A DNA stretch of 64,000 nt from CAYNRG01 sp047973125 (GTDB lineage: Bacteria > Bacillota_I > Bacilli_A > Erysipelotrichales > Erysipelotrichaceae), in NCBI GenBank assembly GCA_047973125.1, contig JBKEBK010000025.1, positions 124,001-188,000 of the forward strand, written 5' to 3'. Below, one piece after another: positions 44,753 to 54,321 of the stretch (position 1 is its first letter; each line of letters starts with the position of its first letter). Made by a program: the position numbers and the translations under genes. Under the pieces are notes generated by a model that did no database searches, was not told the DNA's origin, and saw nothing but the letters and a program-made list of their open reading frames with translations.

Positions 44753-46915
44753 TCAATCTATACTTAAAGGATTAACATCCACAATAATTTTAATGTCATT
44801 TTTTTCTTGTTTTTCATTAACAGCCTTAGAGACAACATCACGCATACTATTTAAATCTTTTCCTTTTGTAATAATTCTAAAACGATAATTATCTTTTAAT
44901 TTACCAATATCACTTGGACCTAAGACTTTAAATTCACCTATTAATTTATTTTTTATATTTAAAGATGCATCAGAAACATCTTGAAAATTCTTCCCTATAA
45001 TAACAATGGAAATAAGATAAGTATAAGGTGGGTATTGTCCAATTTTTCGATAATTCATTTCTTGCGTAAAGAAAGACTTGTAATCATTTTTAATTGCTGT
45101 TTTAATTGCATAGTGATTTTTATTGAATACTTGTATTAAAACTTCACCAGCATCTTTAGCACGTCCACTTCTTCCTGATGCTTGAACAATAAGATCAAAA
45201 GTTGACTCAACACTTCGATAGTCAGATCTACTTAAGCCTACATCTGCATTTAAAATTCCAACTAATGTTACATCAGGATAATCTAAACCTTTAGCAATCA
45301 TTTGAGTTCCAATTAGAATATCAACTTCTTTATTTCCAAATTTATCTAATATTGTTTGGTGAGAATTTTTACGTCTAGTTGTATCAGCATCCATCCTCAT
45401 TATCCTAGCATTTTTAAAAGTATTTTGAAGCTCAAATTCTACTTTCTGTATACCAATGCCATCACCAGAGAAATCATTTGCAACATTACAACTTGGACAA
45501 ACACTTGGGAATTTATAATCAGTACCACAGACATGACATTTCAAACACTTTTCTTTATGATGATAACTAAGAGCAACATCACAATGTTTACACATCAATA
45601 CACTAAGACAACTATTACATTTTATGATGGTATGAAAACCTCTTCTATTTAATAAAATTATTACTTGTTTTTTATCATCTAAACACTTAGCAATTGCACT
45701 TTTTAATTCAGGCATTAAAAGTGAAGACTCACCTTTTTTTAATTTATCTTTTACATCAATACACCTTACATCTGGATAAACTTTATTGATTCTATTAGGT
45801 AACTCAACAAGGTTATAGATCCCCTTTAATGCTCTAGAATAAGTCTCTAAAGACGGAGTAGCACTGCCAAGTATTACCTTACAATTAAAATACTTAGACC
45901 TTTCAATAGCAATATCACGACAGTGATAGGTAGGTGTTGAAGTTTGTTTATATGATAAATCATGCTCCTCGTCTATAATAATTAAGCCAAGATTTGAAAA
46001 CGGCATAAAAACCGCTGATCTTGTTCCAACAACAATAGACACCTCACCATTTTTAACAAGCTTATACTGTTCGTACTTTTCTTGATCATTTAGTGAAGAA
46101 TGATATATCGCAACAAATTTATTAAATCTTTTTTTAACCCTTGAAATCATCTGAGGTGTAAGTGATATTTCGGGAACTAAAATAAGAACTTGCTTTTTAT
46201 TTAAAATATACTTTTGAGCAAGTTGTAAGTAAACTTCAGTCTTCCCAGATCCTGTAACACCATGAATCAAATGAATGAGTTTCTCACTATTATAAATTGA
46301 ATCCATAGCATTTTTTTGATCATCTTGCATTACAAGTGGTGTATCCTGTTCAAATTCATTGATTAAAACCGCTTTTTTCTCTTTTAAATAAGTAATAGCT
46401 TTACCCTTATTAATTAATGTTTTAGGTATACTCTTATATGATTTAATAATATCACTATATTTAACATCATTAATTTTTAAAAAATCCCATACTTCTTTTT
46501 GCTTCACTGTTAGATCTAAATCAGTATCTACAGCTTTAATCCATTTTTCCATTACCATCTTTTTAGATTTGCTAGATGGCTTAAGTTTAGATGGAAGCAT
46601 TGCCTTAAAACATGTAATAGTTGGAGAAATTGTATCCTTAGCCATTTGTTTTGCAAGAGATAGTAACTCTTCTGTAAGCAAACTTTCTTCATCAATAAGT
46701 GATATAACCTCTTTACACTTAAACCCAACTTTTTCTTCTATTTCTGCTAAAGAATTATACTTTTCAACCGATTCAACAAATCCGATTATTTTCTGATGAC
46801 CAAAGCCAACTAAAACACGCATTCCTTCTTTAATATTATCATTATTACTATAATATCCGTATGTTTTATCTAATTTACGTGATGGATGTTCAATCCAACA
46901 TTGAATAAAATACAT
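44753..46915 (-). CDS. priA: Primosomal helicase PriA
   Basis: A 720-residue replication-restart helicase. The N-terminal DNA-binding domain has VGFGHQKIIGFVES. Helicase motifs: HGVTGSGKTEVY (Walker A, near residue 218), DEEH (Walker B), GSATPSLET, and GTQMIAKGLDYP in the second lobe with ASGRSGRAKDAG. The zinc-binding insert has Cys pairs (CNSCLSVLMCKHCD, CLKCHVCG). AAGGAGG precedes the ATG. It starts the unit with rsmB and rlmN. Confidence 0.96.
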   Translation of the reverse strand: MYFIQCWIEHPSRKLDKTYGYYSNNDNIKEGMRVLVGFGHQKIIGFVESVEKYNSLAEIEEKVGFKCKEVISLIDEESLLTEELLSLAKQMAKDTISPTITCFKAMLPSKLKPSSKSKKMVMEKWIKAVDTDLDLTVKQKEVWDFLKINDVKYSDIIKSYKSIPKTLINKGKAITYLKEKKAVLINEFEQDTPLVMQDDQKNAMDSIYNSEKLIHLIHGVTGSGKTEVYLQLAQKYILNKKQVLILVPEISLTPQMISRVKKRFNKFVAIYHSSLNDQEKYEQYKLVKNGEVSIVVGTRSAVFMPFSNLGLIIIDEEHDLSYKQTSTPTYHCRDIAIERSKYFNCKVILGSATPSLETYSRALKGIYNLVELPNRINKVYPDVRCIDVKDKLKKGESSLLMPELKSAIAKCLDDKKQVIILLNRRGFHTIIKCNSCLSVLMCKHCDVALSYHHKEKCLKCHVCGTDYKFPSVCPSCNVANDFSGDGIGIQKVEFELQNTFKNARIMRMDADTTRRKNSHQTILDKFGNKEVDILIGTQMIAKGLDYPDVTLVGILNADVGLSRSDYRSVESTFDLIVQASGRSGRAKDAGEVLIQVFNKNHYAIKTAIKNDYKSFFTQEMNYRKIGQYPPYTYLISIVIIGKNFQDVSDASLNIKNKLIGEFKVLGPSDIGKLKDNYRFRIITKGKDLNSMRDVVSKAVNEKQEKNDIKIIVDVNPLSID

Positions 46916-46956
46916 GCAAGCCTCCTTCTTTTATGTTATCATATCATAATTAATTG

Positions 46957-47493
46957 CTAATGGTATATTCTTGATGGAGTAATTATTACATCCATATCAA
47001 TATCAAAGTTATCTTTTTTAAAAGTTGAAACCTCTTGACAATCATAAGCAATCGCAATCTTTTTTGCACTTGATTCTTTAAGAGTAGAATCATAATATCC
47101 ACCACCATAGCCAATTCGATATTTTTCTTTACAAAACGCAACAAGTGGAACGATAAAACAATCAATATCATTAATATTAAATGGTATATCACTAATTGGT
47201 TCTAATAAGTTAAAAATAGATGGTTTTAATTCATTAAAAGATTCTATTTTAATAAAATTCATTTGTTTTCCATTTACCTTAGGAACAACAACTGTTGTAC
47301 CTTTTTTAAATAGATATTCTATAAATTTACAAGTATCAACTTCACTTTTAACACTAACATATACTGCAACAACATTGTAATTTTCAGTATAATTCTTTAA
47401 GTTTTTTAAAATTATTAAATCACTTTCTTCTCTTTTTTCTAAAGACATGTTGTCCCGTTTTTTTAATGTCTCTTTTCTTATTTTTCTTTTCAT
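46957..47493 (-). CDS. 5-formyltetrahydrofolate cyclo-ligase
   Basis: A 178-residue enzyme making 5,10-methenyl-THF from 5-formyl-THF with ATP. The N-terminal KRKIRKETLKKRDN, the ISEV-type acid pocket and the C-terminal signature IGYGGGYYD near 130 are present. The ATG at 47493 follows GGAGAGTAAG; an earlier in-frame TTG lies in that site. It sits between the suf operon and priA, with a terminator hairpin before it. Confidence 0.9.
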   Translation of the reverse strand: MKRKIRKETLKKRDNMSLEKREESDLIILKNLKNYTENYNVVAVYVSVKSEVDTCKFIEYLFKKGTTVVVPKVNGKQMNFIKIESFNELKPSIFNLLEPISDIPFNINDIDCFIVPLVAFCKEKYRIGYGGGYYDSTLKESSAKKIAIAYDCQEVSTFKKDNFDIDMDVIITPSRIYH

Positions 47494-47508
47494 CTTACTC
47501 TCCAAAAA

Positions 47509-47533
47509 TGGTTCTATCTATCCGACAGAACCA
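47509..47533 (-). terminator. Terminator at the end of the suf operon
   Basis: Minus strand TGGTTCT and AGAACCA (7 bp) around an 11-base loop, then TTTTT. It overlaps the sufB stop codon. Confidence 0.5.
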
Positions 47534-48933
47534 CTCATATCTAATTTTAATAATTGATTTAGTTCAACTGCATATTCCATTGGCAACTCTTTAGTAAACG
47601 GCTCTAAAAAGCCCATAACAATCATTTCAATAGCACTAGATTCACTAATGCCACGTGACATTAAGTAATATAGTTGTTCATCAGAAACCTTTGATACAGT
47701 TGCTTCGTGCTCAATTACACTACTGATATTAGAACTTTTATTAACCGGTATTGTATCACTTCTTGAAATTTTATCTAAGATCAAAGTGTCACATTCAACC
47801 TTAGATTTACTATAGTGAGCATTTTTACCATGTGATATTATTCCACGATAATTAACCTCTCCACCTCTTCTTGATACAGACTTTGAAATAATACTACTTG
47901 ATGTATAAGGAGCTAAATGAATCATTTTTGCACCCGCATCTAAAACTTGATCTTCACCAGCTACAGCAATTGAAATTGTAATACCTTTTGCATATTCTCC
48001 CGCCAATACACAAGCTGGATACTTCATCGTAATCTTAGAGCCAATGTTCCCATCAATCCATTCCATCAGTCCATAAGACATAACTTTGGCTCTTTTTGTA
48101 ACAAGATTTAATATATTTGAAGACCAGTTTTGAACAGTAGAGTATCTACATGATCCACGCTCTTCAACAAATATTTCAACAACAGCAGCATGTAATGAAT
48201 CTTTAGAATATGTTGGTGCTGTACAGCCTTCAACATAATGCACCTGTGCACCCTCATCAACAATAATCAGCGTTCTTTCAAACTGACCCATTTGTTCAGT
48301 ATTTATTCTAAAATATGACTGTAACGGTTTATCAAATGATACACCCTTAGGTACATATATAAATGATCCTCCTGACCAAACAGCACTATTTAAAGCAGCA
48401 AACTTATTATCTGCTGATGATACTATTTTTCCAAAATATTTTTTAAATAAATCTGGATACTGTTTTAGCGCACTATCGGTATCTAAAAAAATTACCCCTT
48501 TTTCCTCTACTTCTTTTAACATATTGTGATAAACAACTTCAGATTCATACTGAGTACTTACACCCGATAAGAATTTTTGCTCTGCCTCTGGTAAACCTAA
48601 GCGATCAAAAGTATCTTTTATAGTCTCAGGAACATCATCCCATGATTTCTCAGATGCTTCACTTGGTTTAATATAATAAATATAATCTTCAAATTTTAGT
48701 TCATCTAAGCTTGGACCCCATGAAGGCATTGGTAATTCACAAAACTTCTTATAAGCAGCTAATCTAAATTCTAGCATCCATTCTGGCTCTTTTTTTATTT
48801 TAGAGATTTCTTTTATAACCTCTTCACTTAATCCCTTTTTTGTTTTATAAACACTAACATCTTCATCTTTAAAACCATATTTATATTCTTCACTTTTTTC
48901 TAAAATATCCTTGTTTTTATTATCGCTATTCAT
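47518..48933 (-). CDS. sufB: Fe-S cluster assembly protein SufB
   Basis: A SufB of about 471 residues, the scaffold with SufC and SufD for Fe-S clusters. Family blocks: LPMPSWGPSLDEL near 60, the long beta-helix core (KGVSFDKPLQSYFRI, VEGCTAPTY with Cys), and the end HEATVSKVSDEQLYYLMSRG near 425. The ATG at 48933 overlaps the sufU stop; a longer ATG at 48951 has no ribosome site. It is the last gene of the sufCDSUB operon. Confidence 0.95.
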   Translation of the reverse strand: MNSDNKNKDILEKSEEYKYGFKDEDVSVYKTKKGLSEEVIKEISKIKKEPEWMLEFRLAAYKKFCELPMPSWGPSLDELKFEDYIYYIKPSEASEKSWDDVPETIKDTFDRLGLPEAEQKFLSGVSTQYESEVVYHNMLKEVEEKGVIFLDTDSALKQYPDLFKKYFGKIVSSADNKFAALNSAVWSGGSFIYVPKGVSFDKPLQSYFRINTEQMGQFERTLIIVDEGAQVHYVEGCTAPTYSKDSLHAAVVEIFVEERGSCRYSTVQNWSSNILNLVTKRAKVMSYGLMEWIDGNIGSKITMKYPACVLAGEYAKGITISIAVAGEDQVLDAGAKMIHLAPYTSSSIISKSVSRRGGEVNYRGIISHGKNAHYSKSKVECDTLILDKISRSDTIPVNKSSNISSVIEHEATVSKVSDEQLYYLMSRGISESSAIEMIVMGFLEPFTKELPMEYAVELNQLLKLDMSGSVG

Positions 48934-49375
48934 TTTTATTCTCGCTTTCATCTAAAATTTGTGCAATAGCATTCCAGCCAATAGTTGCACATTTTATTCG
49001 ACTAGCCTGTTTTGAAACACCTTTCATTGCAATTGCCTCTTGCAAAATTTCAGCATCATATGGAGTTTCATTAATCATTGAAAAATAATTCTTAATTATA
49101 TTTCTTGCATCATCTATTGATTTACCCATCAATAACTCCGTCATCATTGAAGTTGAAGCGGTTGAAATTGTACAAGCAATTCCATCAAACATGATATCTT
49201 CTATTAAATTATTATTTATCTTTGCATGAACTTCAATGTCATCAATACAAGATTCTGATGCCATATGAACTTTAGAATAACTATCATCGCTACATTTTTT
49301 CCTATTTCTTGGATATTGGTAATGATCCATAATTATTTCCCTTAATACTGCTGGATCTTTTAGCATTTCACTCAT
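48926..49375 (-). CDS. sufU: SufU, sulfur-accepting zinc protein
   Basis: A 149-residue IscU-like protein of the SufU type. The zinc/active-site cysteines are in CIDDIEVHAK (near 43), GIACTISTASTSMM (near 68) and RIKCATIGWNA (near 131). It takes sulfur from SufS, with Zn, in Gram-positive SUF systems. AAGGAGG precedes the ATG. It overlaps sufB and follows sufS by 10 bases. Confidence 0.95.
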   Translation of the reverse strand: MSEMLKDPAVLREIIMDHYQYPRNRKKCSDDSYSKVHMASESCIDDIEVHAKINNNLIEDIMFDGIACTISTASTSMMTELLMGKSIDDARNIIKNYFSMINETPYDAEILQEAIAMKGVSKQASRIKCATIGWNAIAQILDESENKNE

Positions 49376-49385
49376 AACTACCTCC

Positions 49386-50603
49386 TTAAATAATTAGGTC
49401 AACACATTTCTCTATCGTAATTTCTTTACACACATTTATAAAAGCATCCACTTCTTCAAAAGTATTATAAAAGTAAAATGAAGCTCTTAAAGTTTCTGAT
49501 ACCCCAAGCAATTCAACTAAAATTTTAGCACAGTGATTACCTGATCTTACCGCTATGTTTTTTGAATTAAAATAGCTTGAAACATCTTGAGCAAATATAC
49601 CTTTAACATTAAATGCAATTATTCCTAACTCACTCTCTTTATTATATATTTCTATATTATCTAAATCATTAAGTTTATTAATAGCATATTTTTTTAACTC
49701 TTTTTCATGATTATAAATATTATCAATTCCAACTGATTCAATAAATTCAATGGCCTTACCCATACCAAGAACCCCCTCGATTGCAGGTGTTCCAGATTCA
49801 AATTTATAAGGCGGATTTTTAAGAAGAATATTACCACACATATCAAAGCGAGCATTACTTCCTCCACCCATCATAAGAGGATCCATATCATCAAGTAATT
49901 GATACCTACCATATAAAACTCCGACTCCTGTTGGTCCACATAGTTTGTGGGCGCTAAAAGCTAAGAAATCAACATCCCAATCCTTAACATCACATGGAAT
50001 ATGTGGAACTGACTGCGCTCCATCACAAACAACAATAGCACCAAATTCATGAGCAATCTTACATATTTCAGCAATTGGTTGAACATAGCCTAAAACATTT
50101 GAAACATTAGCCATCACAACAACCTTAACTTTATTAGACATAACAGATTTAAACGCTTCTACTGTACATTCGCCCTGCTTAGTAAGTGGTATGTATTTAA
50201 TAATAGCACCCGTTTTCTCACAGACCTTAAACCATGGCAAAATATTAGATGCATGCTCAGCTTCAGTAGATAAGATGATATCACCAGCTTTTAAGTTTTT
50301 CATTCCATATCCATAAGCAACAGTATTTAAAGAATCACTAGCTCCTTTTGTAAAAACTATTTCTTTAAAATCAGCATTTATAAATTTAGCAACCCTATTT
50401 CTTACATCATCATATTTTTGTGAAAGTTGATATTCTAAGTCATAGTCACCACGATGAACATTTACACTCATTGAACTGTAATAATTAACTACCTCATCAA
50501 TAACACACTGCGGTTTAAATGTAGTAGCAGCATTATCTAAATAAATTAAGTTTGAATTTTTTAACATTGGAAAATTACTACGAACTTTTTTTATATCAAA
50601 CAT
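49386..50603 (-). CDS. sufS: Cysteine desulfurase SufS
   Basis: A 405-residue PLP enzyme of the SufS (class II) type, taking sulfur from cysteine. The PLP Lys is in the FSAHKLCGPTGVGVLYG block near residue 222, and the catalytic Cys is in RSGNHCAK near 358. NAATTFKP and FTKGASDSLN are typical at the N-terminus. AAGGTG precedes the ATG. It overlaps sufD by 13 bases, so they are co-translated. Confidence 0.96.
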   Translation of the reverse strand: MFDIKKVRSNFPMLKNSNLIYLDNAATTFKPQCVIDEVVNYYSSMSVNVHRGDYDLEYQLSQKYDDVRNRVAKFINADFKEIVFTKGASDSLNTVAYGYGMKNLKAGDIILSTEAEHASNILPWFKVCEKTGAIIKYIPLTKQGECTVEAFKSVMSNKVKVVVMANVSNVLGYVQPIAEICKIAHEFGAIVVCDGAQSVPHIPCDVKDWDVDFLAFSAHKLCGPTGVGVLYGRYQLLDDMDPLMMGGGSNARFDMCGNILLKNPPYKFESGTPAIEGVLGMGKAIEFIESVGIDNIYNHEKELKKYAINKLNDLDNIEIYNKESELGIIAFNVKGIFAQDVSSYFNSKNIAVRSGNHCAKILVELLGVSETLRASFYFYNTFEEVDAFINVCKEITIEKCVDLII

Positions 50604-51373
50604 ACTTTATTCACCTTATTTTCTATTTTTTCAACTAAAAAATCATTTAATTTTTCATCATCAAAGAAACTTGCTATCGGGATTAAATATCCCCTTGTAA
50701 TTAAAGCTAGTATTTGACTTTTAGTTAATCCGCGAGATTGAAGATATACTAACTGATTTTCATCAACTTGACCAATACTTGTTGCATGGCTTGCTTGCAC
50801 ATCGTTTTCATCAATTAATAAAATGGGAGTAATTATAGTATTTGAATTCTCACCAATTGTAAGTGCACGTGAAGTTTGGTGAGATGTTGAATTAAAAGAT
50901 CCCTTAGTAATATTACCAGTTGCCTCCATAGAATAAGTTCCATTTTCAGCTACTACTCCATAATTCTCCATTATTCCTGAAGTATTTGAAAAATATGATA
51001 TACACTTTATTGTATTACTTTTAACAAACTGAGCTAGTATTGCACTTTTTATATTTGCACTTGCATTTTCTTTTAGTAAACTGACTACACAATTTCTAGT
51101 TGATTTTTGATTATCACAATCAACATATGCCATGTTTAATTTTGCATCACTTAAAACATCATAACATTCATTTATACTAATATCACTTTGTGACTCATTT
51201 AAAATAAACAAATTACACAATGCACTATTTTTAACTGTTAAATTAATATTTAATTTAGCACAAGATTGTATTTCAATATAAATATCAGCTTTATTATCAC
51301 AAATAAAATTAAAACTCGCTTCATTAGAGTCAACTATAACTTTATGAAAATTTTCTACAATAATTGTCTCCAT
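50591..51373 (-). CDS. sufD: Fe-S cluster assembly protein SufD
   Basis: A 260-residue SufD, shorter than the 430-residue Bacillus form and largely the beta-helix core. The C-terminal part shows HQTSRALTIGENS, DVQASHATSIGQVDENQLVYLQSRGL and REGI-like ITRGYL, the SufBD signature. It would pair with SufB and SufC as the scaffold. It lies 2 bases after sufC and overlaps sufS. The short length means the N-terminal domain is missing. Confidence 0.9.
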   Translation of the reverse strand: METIIVENFHKVIVDSNEASFNFICDNKADIYIEIQSCAKLNINLTVKNSALCNLFILNESQSDISINECYDVLSDAKLNMAYVDCDNQKSTRNCVVSLLKENASANIKSAILAQFVKSNTIKCISYFSNTSGIMENYGVVAENGTYSMEATGNITKGSFNSTSHQTSRALTIGENSNTIITPILLIDENDVQASHATSIGQVDENQLVYLQSRGLTKSQILALITRGYLIPIASFFDDEKLNDFLVEKIENKVNKVCLI

Positions 51374-51375
51374 AA

Positions 51376-52200
51376 TTATTTACTCTTATCAGCTGCCGCA
51401 CAACTTCCAAGACTAAATAGTGCAGGCTTATCATCTTCCATAATTGGATTAACTCCATATTTTTCATAAATCCAATCATATCCATTATCATCAATTTTCT
51501 TTATCAAATCATATCCTCCATTAACTACAATTTCACCATTTACAAGTACATGTACATGTGTCGGTTTAACTAGCTGATAAAATCTTTCATAATGAGAAAC
51601 TATCAACATCCCAACTTTATTTTCAGAGGCTTGAATTTCGTTTAAAGTTTTTGAGACCACTTTAATTGCATCAACATCTAGACCACTATCAATTTCATCA
51701 AGCATTGCAAAATCAGGTTTAAGCATCTTCATTTGTACTATTTCATTTCGCTTTTTCTCTCCACCTGAAAAACCCTCATTTAAAAATCTATGAGCAAGAT
51801 TACTCTTCATTTCTAAATCCTTAACACTCTTCTCCATTTCTTTTATAAATGTAAACAGAGGAATAGGTTTCTCTCTTCGAGCATTGATTGCAGATCTTAA
51901 AAAATCACTATTGGTAATACCTGGAATCTCTTGTGGATATTGCATCGCTAAAAACAGCCCAGCCCTACTTCTCTCATCAACACTCATTTCAAGTAAGTTT
52001 TTATTATTCATAGTAATAGTTCCTTTAGTAATTTTATACCTTGGATGCCCCATTACTGCAGAAAGCAGCGTACTCTTACCATTTCCATTTGGCCCTACTA
52101 AAGCATGAGTCTCTCCTTCATTAATTTGTAAATTTATATTTTTTAAAATTTGTTTACCATCTATTTCAACATAAAGATTTTTAATTATTAATTCTTTCAA
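51376..52200 (-). CDS. sufC: Fe-S cluster assembly ATPase SufC
   Basis: A 274-residue ABC ATPase without membrane partner. Walker A is GPNGNGKST near residue 37, the signature FSGGEKKRNEI near 145, Walker B FAMLDEIDSGLD near 165. The C-terminus extends past the usual end with a Cys-bearing segment (FSLGSCAAADKSK). The start is TTG at 52200 after AGGAGG. It opens the sufCDSUB operon. Confidence 0.95.
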   Translation of the reverse strand: MKELIIKNLYVEIDGKQILKNINLQINEGETHALVGPNGNGKSTLLSAVMGHPRYKITKGTITMNNKNLLEMSVDERSRAGLFLAMQYPQEIPGITNSDFLRSAINARREKPIPLFTFIKEMEKSVKDLEMKSNLAHRFLNEGFSGGEKKRNEIVQMKMLKPDFAMLDEIDSGLDVDAIKVVSKTLNEIQASENKVGMLIVSHYERFYQLVKPTHVHVLVNGEIVVNGGYDLIKKIDDNGYDWIYEKYGVNPIMEDDKPALFSLGSCAAADKSK

Positions 52201-52230
52201 AATATATTACCTCCTAATTATCACAAAAAA

Positions 52231-52260
52231 ATTATATCATAAAAAAGCTACTCTTGTCAT
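52231..52260 (-). promoter_or_regulatory. Promoter of the suf operon
   Basis: Minus strand ATGACA, 18 bp, TATAAT with TGA before the -10 (extended). The -10 lies about 30 bases from the sufC start. Confidence 0.65.
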
Positions 52261-52361
52261 TTTATACTACATGAATATTTTTATTATATTCACAATAAAA
52301 TGTATTAACTTTATTATTAATTTTAAAAATACTTTATATTATTAAATATTATAAAACAAAA

Positions 52362-52390
52362 TTGCAAAATAGCTATAAATATCATATAAT
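52362..52390 (+). promoter_or_regulatory. Promoter of the prsA-like gene
   Basis: TTGCAA, exactly 17 bp, TATAAT, with the ATG 28 bases further on. It is divergent from the suf promoter within a 217-base AT-rich gap. Confidence 0.72.
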
Positions 52391-52417
52391 TATAAAGCGT
52401 TTTAAAGGAGGACAATT

Positions 52418-53407
52418 ATGTCAAATGTTTTAAAAAAATACGGAGCAGTTATAGTCGTAGGAATATTTTTTCTTGGAATTATTATCTTTACTGGACTTGA
52501 CCAAGCAAAAAATACAATATCAGGAAAAAAAGAAAATGGTGAAGATGTTATTTTTAGCATTAGCGATAATAACATAACAGCAAATGAGTATTATGATGAA
52601 ATGTATAAAATTATTGGAGATTCAACTCTTGTAACTTTATTTGAAACTAGTGTTGCTGATCAGGTAGTTGAGACAACAGATGAAATCAAGGAAACAGCAA
52701 AAATTCTTGCTGAAAATGCAAAATCTGGCTACATTAGTCAGTATGGAGAAGAAGAAGCAAGAGCAAAATTAACTAGTATTTTAAAATCATATGGATTTAA
52801 TGATGGTTTTGATGATTTGGAAGATTACTTCCTTATTAATATTAAGTCTTCAAAAATAGCTCAGGATTATATTGATAAAAATCCAGATAAATATATTACC
52901 CCTTATATGGAAGAATCAAAACCAAGGCTTCTATCTCATATATTAATAAGTATGGTAGATCCTGAAAACCCAACAGAAGAAGAACTAGCAAAACAAAAAG
53001 CAGTAGAAGATGCTCTTGCTGGTGGGAAGAGTTTTGAAGAAGTTGCTGTTGAATATTCAGATGATACAGCATCTGCTACACAAAATGGATACTTAGGATT
53101 ATCTGATGCTAATACATCTTATGTACCAGAATTTCTTGAGGCTTCACTTAACTTAAAGGAAAATGAAATTAGTGAGTGGATTAAAACTGATTATGGCTAT
53201 CATATGATTCGCTGTGATGCAGATACATTTGAATCTATTAATGCAAAAGAAGAAGGAACAATATACGAAAGTATTTTAAACAATGATCCAACTATTAGAT
53301 CATATGCATTTTGGGAAAAAGCTCAAGAATTAAATATTACATTTGCGAGTGATGACATTAAAAACAGTTTATTAAAAGCACTTGGAATTGAAGAAGGAGA
53401 AAAATAA
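52418..53407 (+). CDS. Membrane-anchored PrsA-like peptidyl-prolyl isomerase (parvulin)
   Basis: A 329-residue exported protein. One N-terminal membrane helix (residues 9-27) lacks a lipobox, so it is an uncleaved anchor, unlike classical lipoprotein PrsA. A helical chaperone part (about 45-165) precedes a PpiC/parvulin domain (about 168-270): ILISMVDPENPT, YSDDTASATQNGYLG, and EISEWIKTDYGYHMIRCD. It would help fold exported proteins outside the membrane. The lipoprotein gene follows two bases later, and hit and yhaM are next, as in the Bacillus prsA region. Confidence 0.85.
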   Translation: MSNVLKKYGAVIVVGIFFLGIIIFTGLDQAKNTISGKKENGEDVIFSISDNNITANEYYDEMYKIIGDSTLVTLFETSVADQVVETTDEIKETAKILAENAKSGYISQYGEEEARAKLTSILKSYGFNDGFDDLEDYFLINIKSSKIAQDYIDKNPDKYITPYMEESKPRLLSHILISMVDPENPTEEELAKQKAVEDALAGGKSFEEVAVEYSDDTASATQNGYLGLSDANTSYVPEFLEASLNLKENEISEWIKTDYGYHMIRCDADTFESINAKEEGTIYESILNNDPTIRSYAFWEKAQELNITFASDDIKNSLLKALGIEEGEK

Positions 53408-53409
53408 AT

Positions 53410-54264
53410 ATGAAAAAATTATATCTATTATTTATTGGATTATCTTTATTGCTTGTTGGTTGCTCTGATGCAAATGTATCGCTAACTGATCCAAATACTG
53501 AATTATTTAAAGTTGGAAAAGACAGCATAACAAAAGATGACTTATACGATATGTTAATTGAAAGAGATGCAGGATACAGTGCTATTTCAATTTCAACAAA
53601 TTATATTTTGGACCAAGAAGTTGAGATTACTGATGAAATAAAAAAAGCTGCAGATGACAATCTATCTCTTTATGAAACAATTTATCAAGATAAGTTATTA
53701 GAAGCAGTTCAAGCAAACGGTTTTTTAACAATTGATGACTTTTATGAAAATAATTTACTTACATCAGAAAGATTAAATCACTTAACAAAAAAATATATTG
53801 ATGCAAATTTTGATGTACTAAAGGGTAAATACCAACCTAAGAAAATTCAACTTCTTACTTTCGATAATGAAGAGAGTGCAACTAATGCAAAAACTGAGTT
53901 AGAAAAAGGAGTAGATATCGCAACAATAGTAGAAGATTTAAAATCATCTAGTAATGGTAAAGATACTGTTGTAACAAATGATAATACAACGCTTAATGCT
54001 GCAGTGGTATCTTATGTTAATGATACAAATTCAACAGGTATTTCAGAAGTAATTTCTGATTCAGAAGGAAGTAGTTTCTTTGTTATAAATATTACTGAAA
54101 CAAATGCTGACAATATGAAAGAAGAAGTTATCGATACATTATCATCAAACACAACAATATCTACAGAATCAGAACTTTACTTTTTCACAAAATATGGTTT
54201 AAATGTTTACGATCGAACATTACACGATTTATTAACAACAAATTATCCACAGTATTTAAAATAG
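53410..54264 (+). CDS. PrsA/SurA-like lipoprotein without a recognisable parvulin core
   Basis: A 284-residue lipoprotein: MKKLYLLFIGLSLLLVGC with the lipobox LVGC at Cys 18. The mature part has the PrsA-like N-terminal helical plan (VGKDSITKDDLYDMLIE), but the region where the parvulin domain should lie (about 160-240, QLLTFDNEESATNAK) keeps only its first strand. It may be a chaperone-only paralogue of the gene before it. It is co-transcribed with that gene and followed by a terminator. Confidence 0.75.
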   Translation: MKKLYLLFIGLSLLLVGCSDANVSLTDPNTELFKVGKDSITKDDLYDMLIERDAGYSAISISTNYILDQEVEITDEIKKAADDNLSLYETIYQDKLLEAVQANGFLTIDDFYENNLLTSERLNHLTKKYIDANFDVLKGKYQPKKIQLLTFDNEESATNAKTELEKGVDIATIVEDLKSSSNGKDTVVTNDNTTLNAAVVSYVNDTNSTGISEVISDSEGSSFFVINITETNADNMKEEVIDTLSSNTTISTESELYFFTKYGLNVYDRTLHDLLTTNYPQYLK

Positions 54265-54286
54265 GTGATTATCACCTATTTTTTAT
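54260..54286 (+). terminator. Terminator after the prsA-like pair
   Basis: A 9-bp perfect stem AATAGGTGA-TTA-TCACCTATT followed by TTTTT, overlapping the stop codon of the lipoprotein gene. Confidence 0.85.
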
Positions 54287-54321
54287 GTTATCATATTTAT
54301 AAGTAAAAGGAGGAGCATACT

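Noticed and set aside
52391..52406. A cre-like palindrome (AAAGCGTTTT) just downstream of the prsA-like promoter
   Set aside because: It has the central CG but misses the TG...CA arms of the CcpA consensus; too weak to call in AT-rich DNA.
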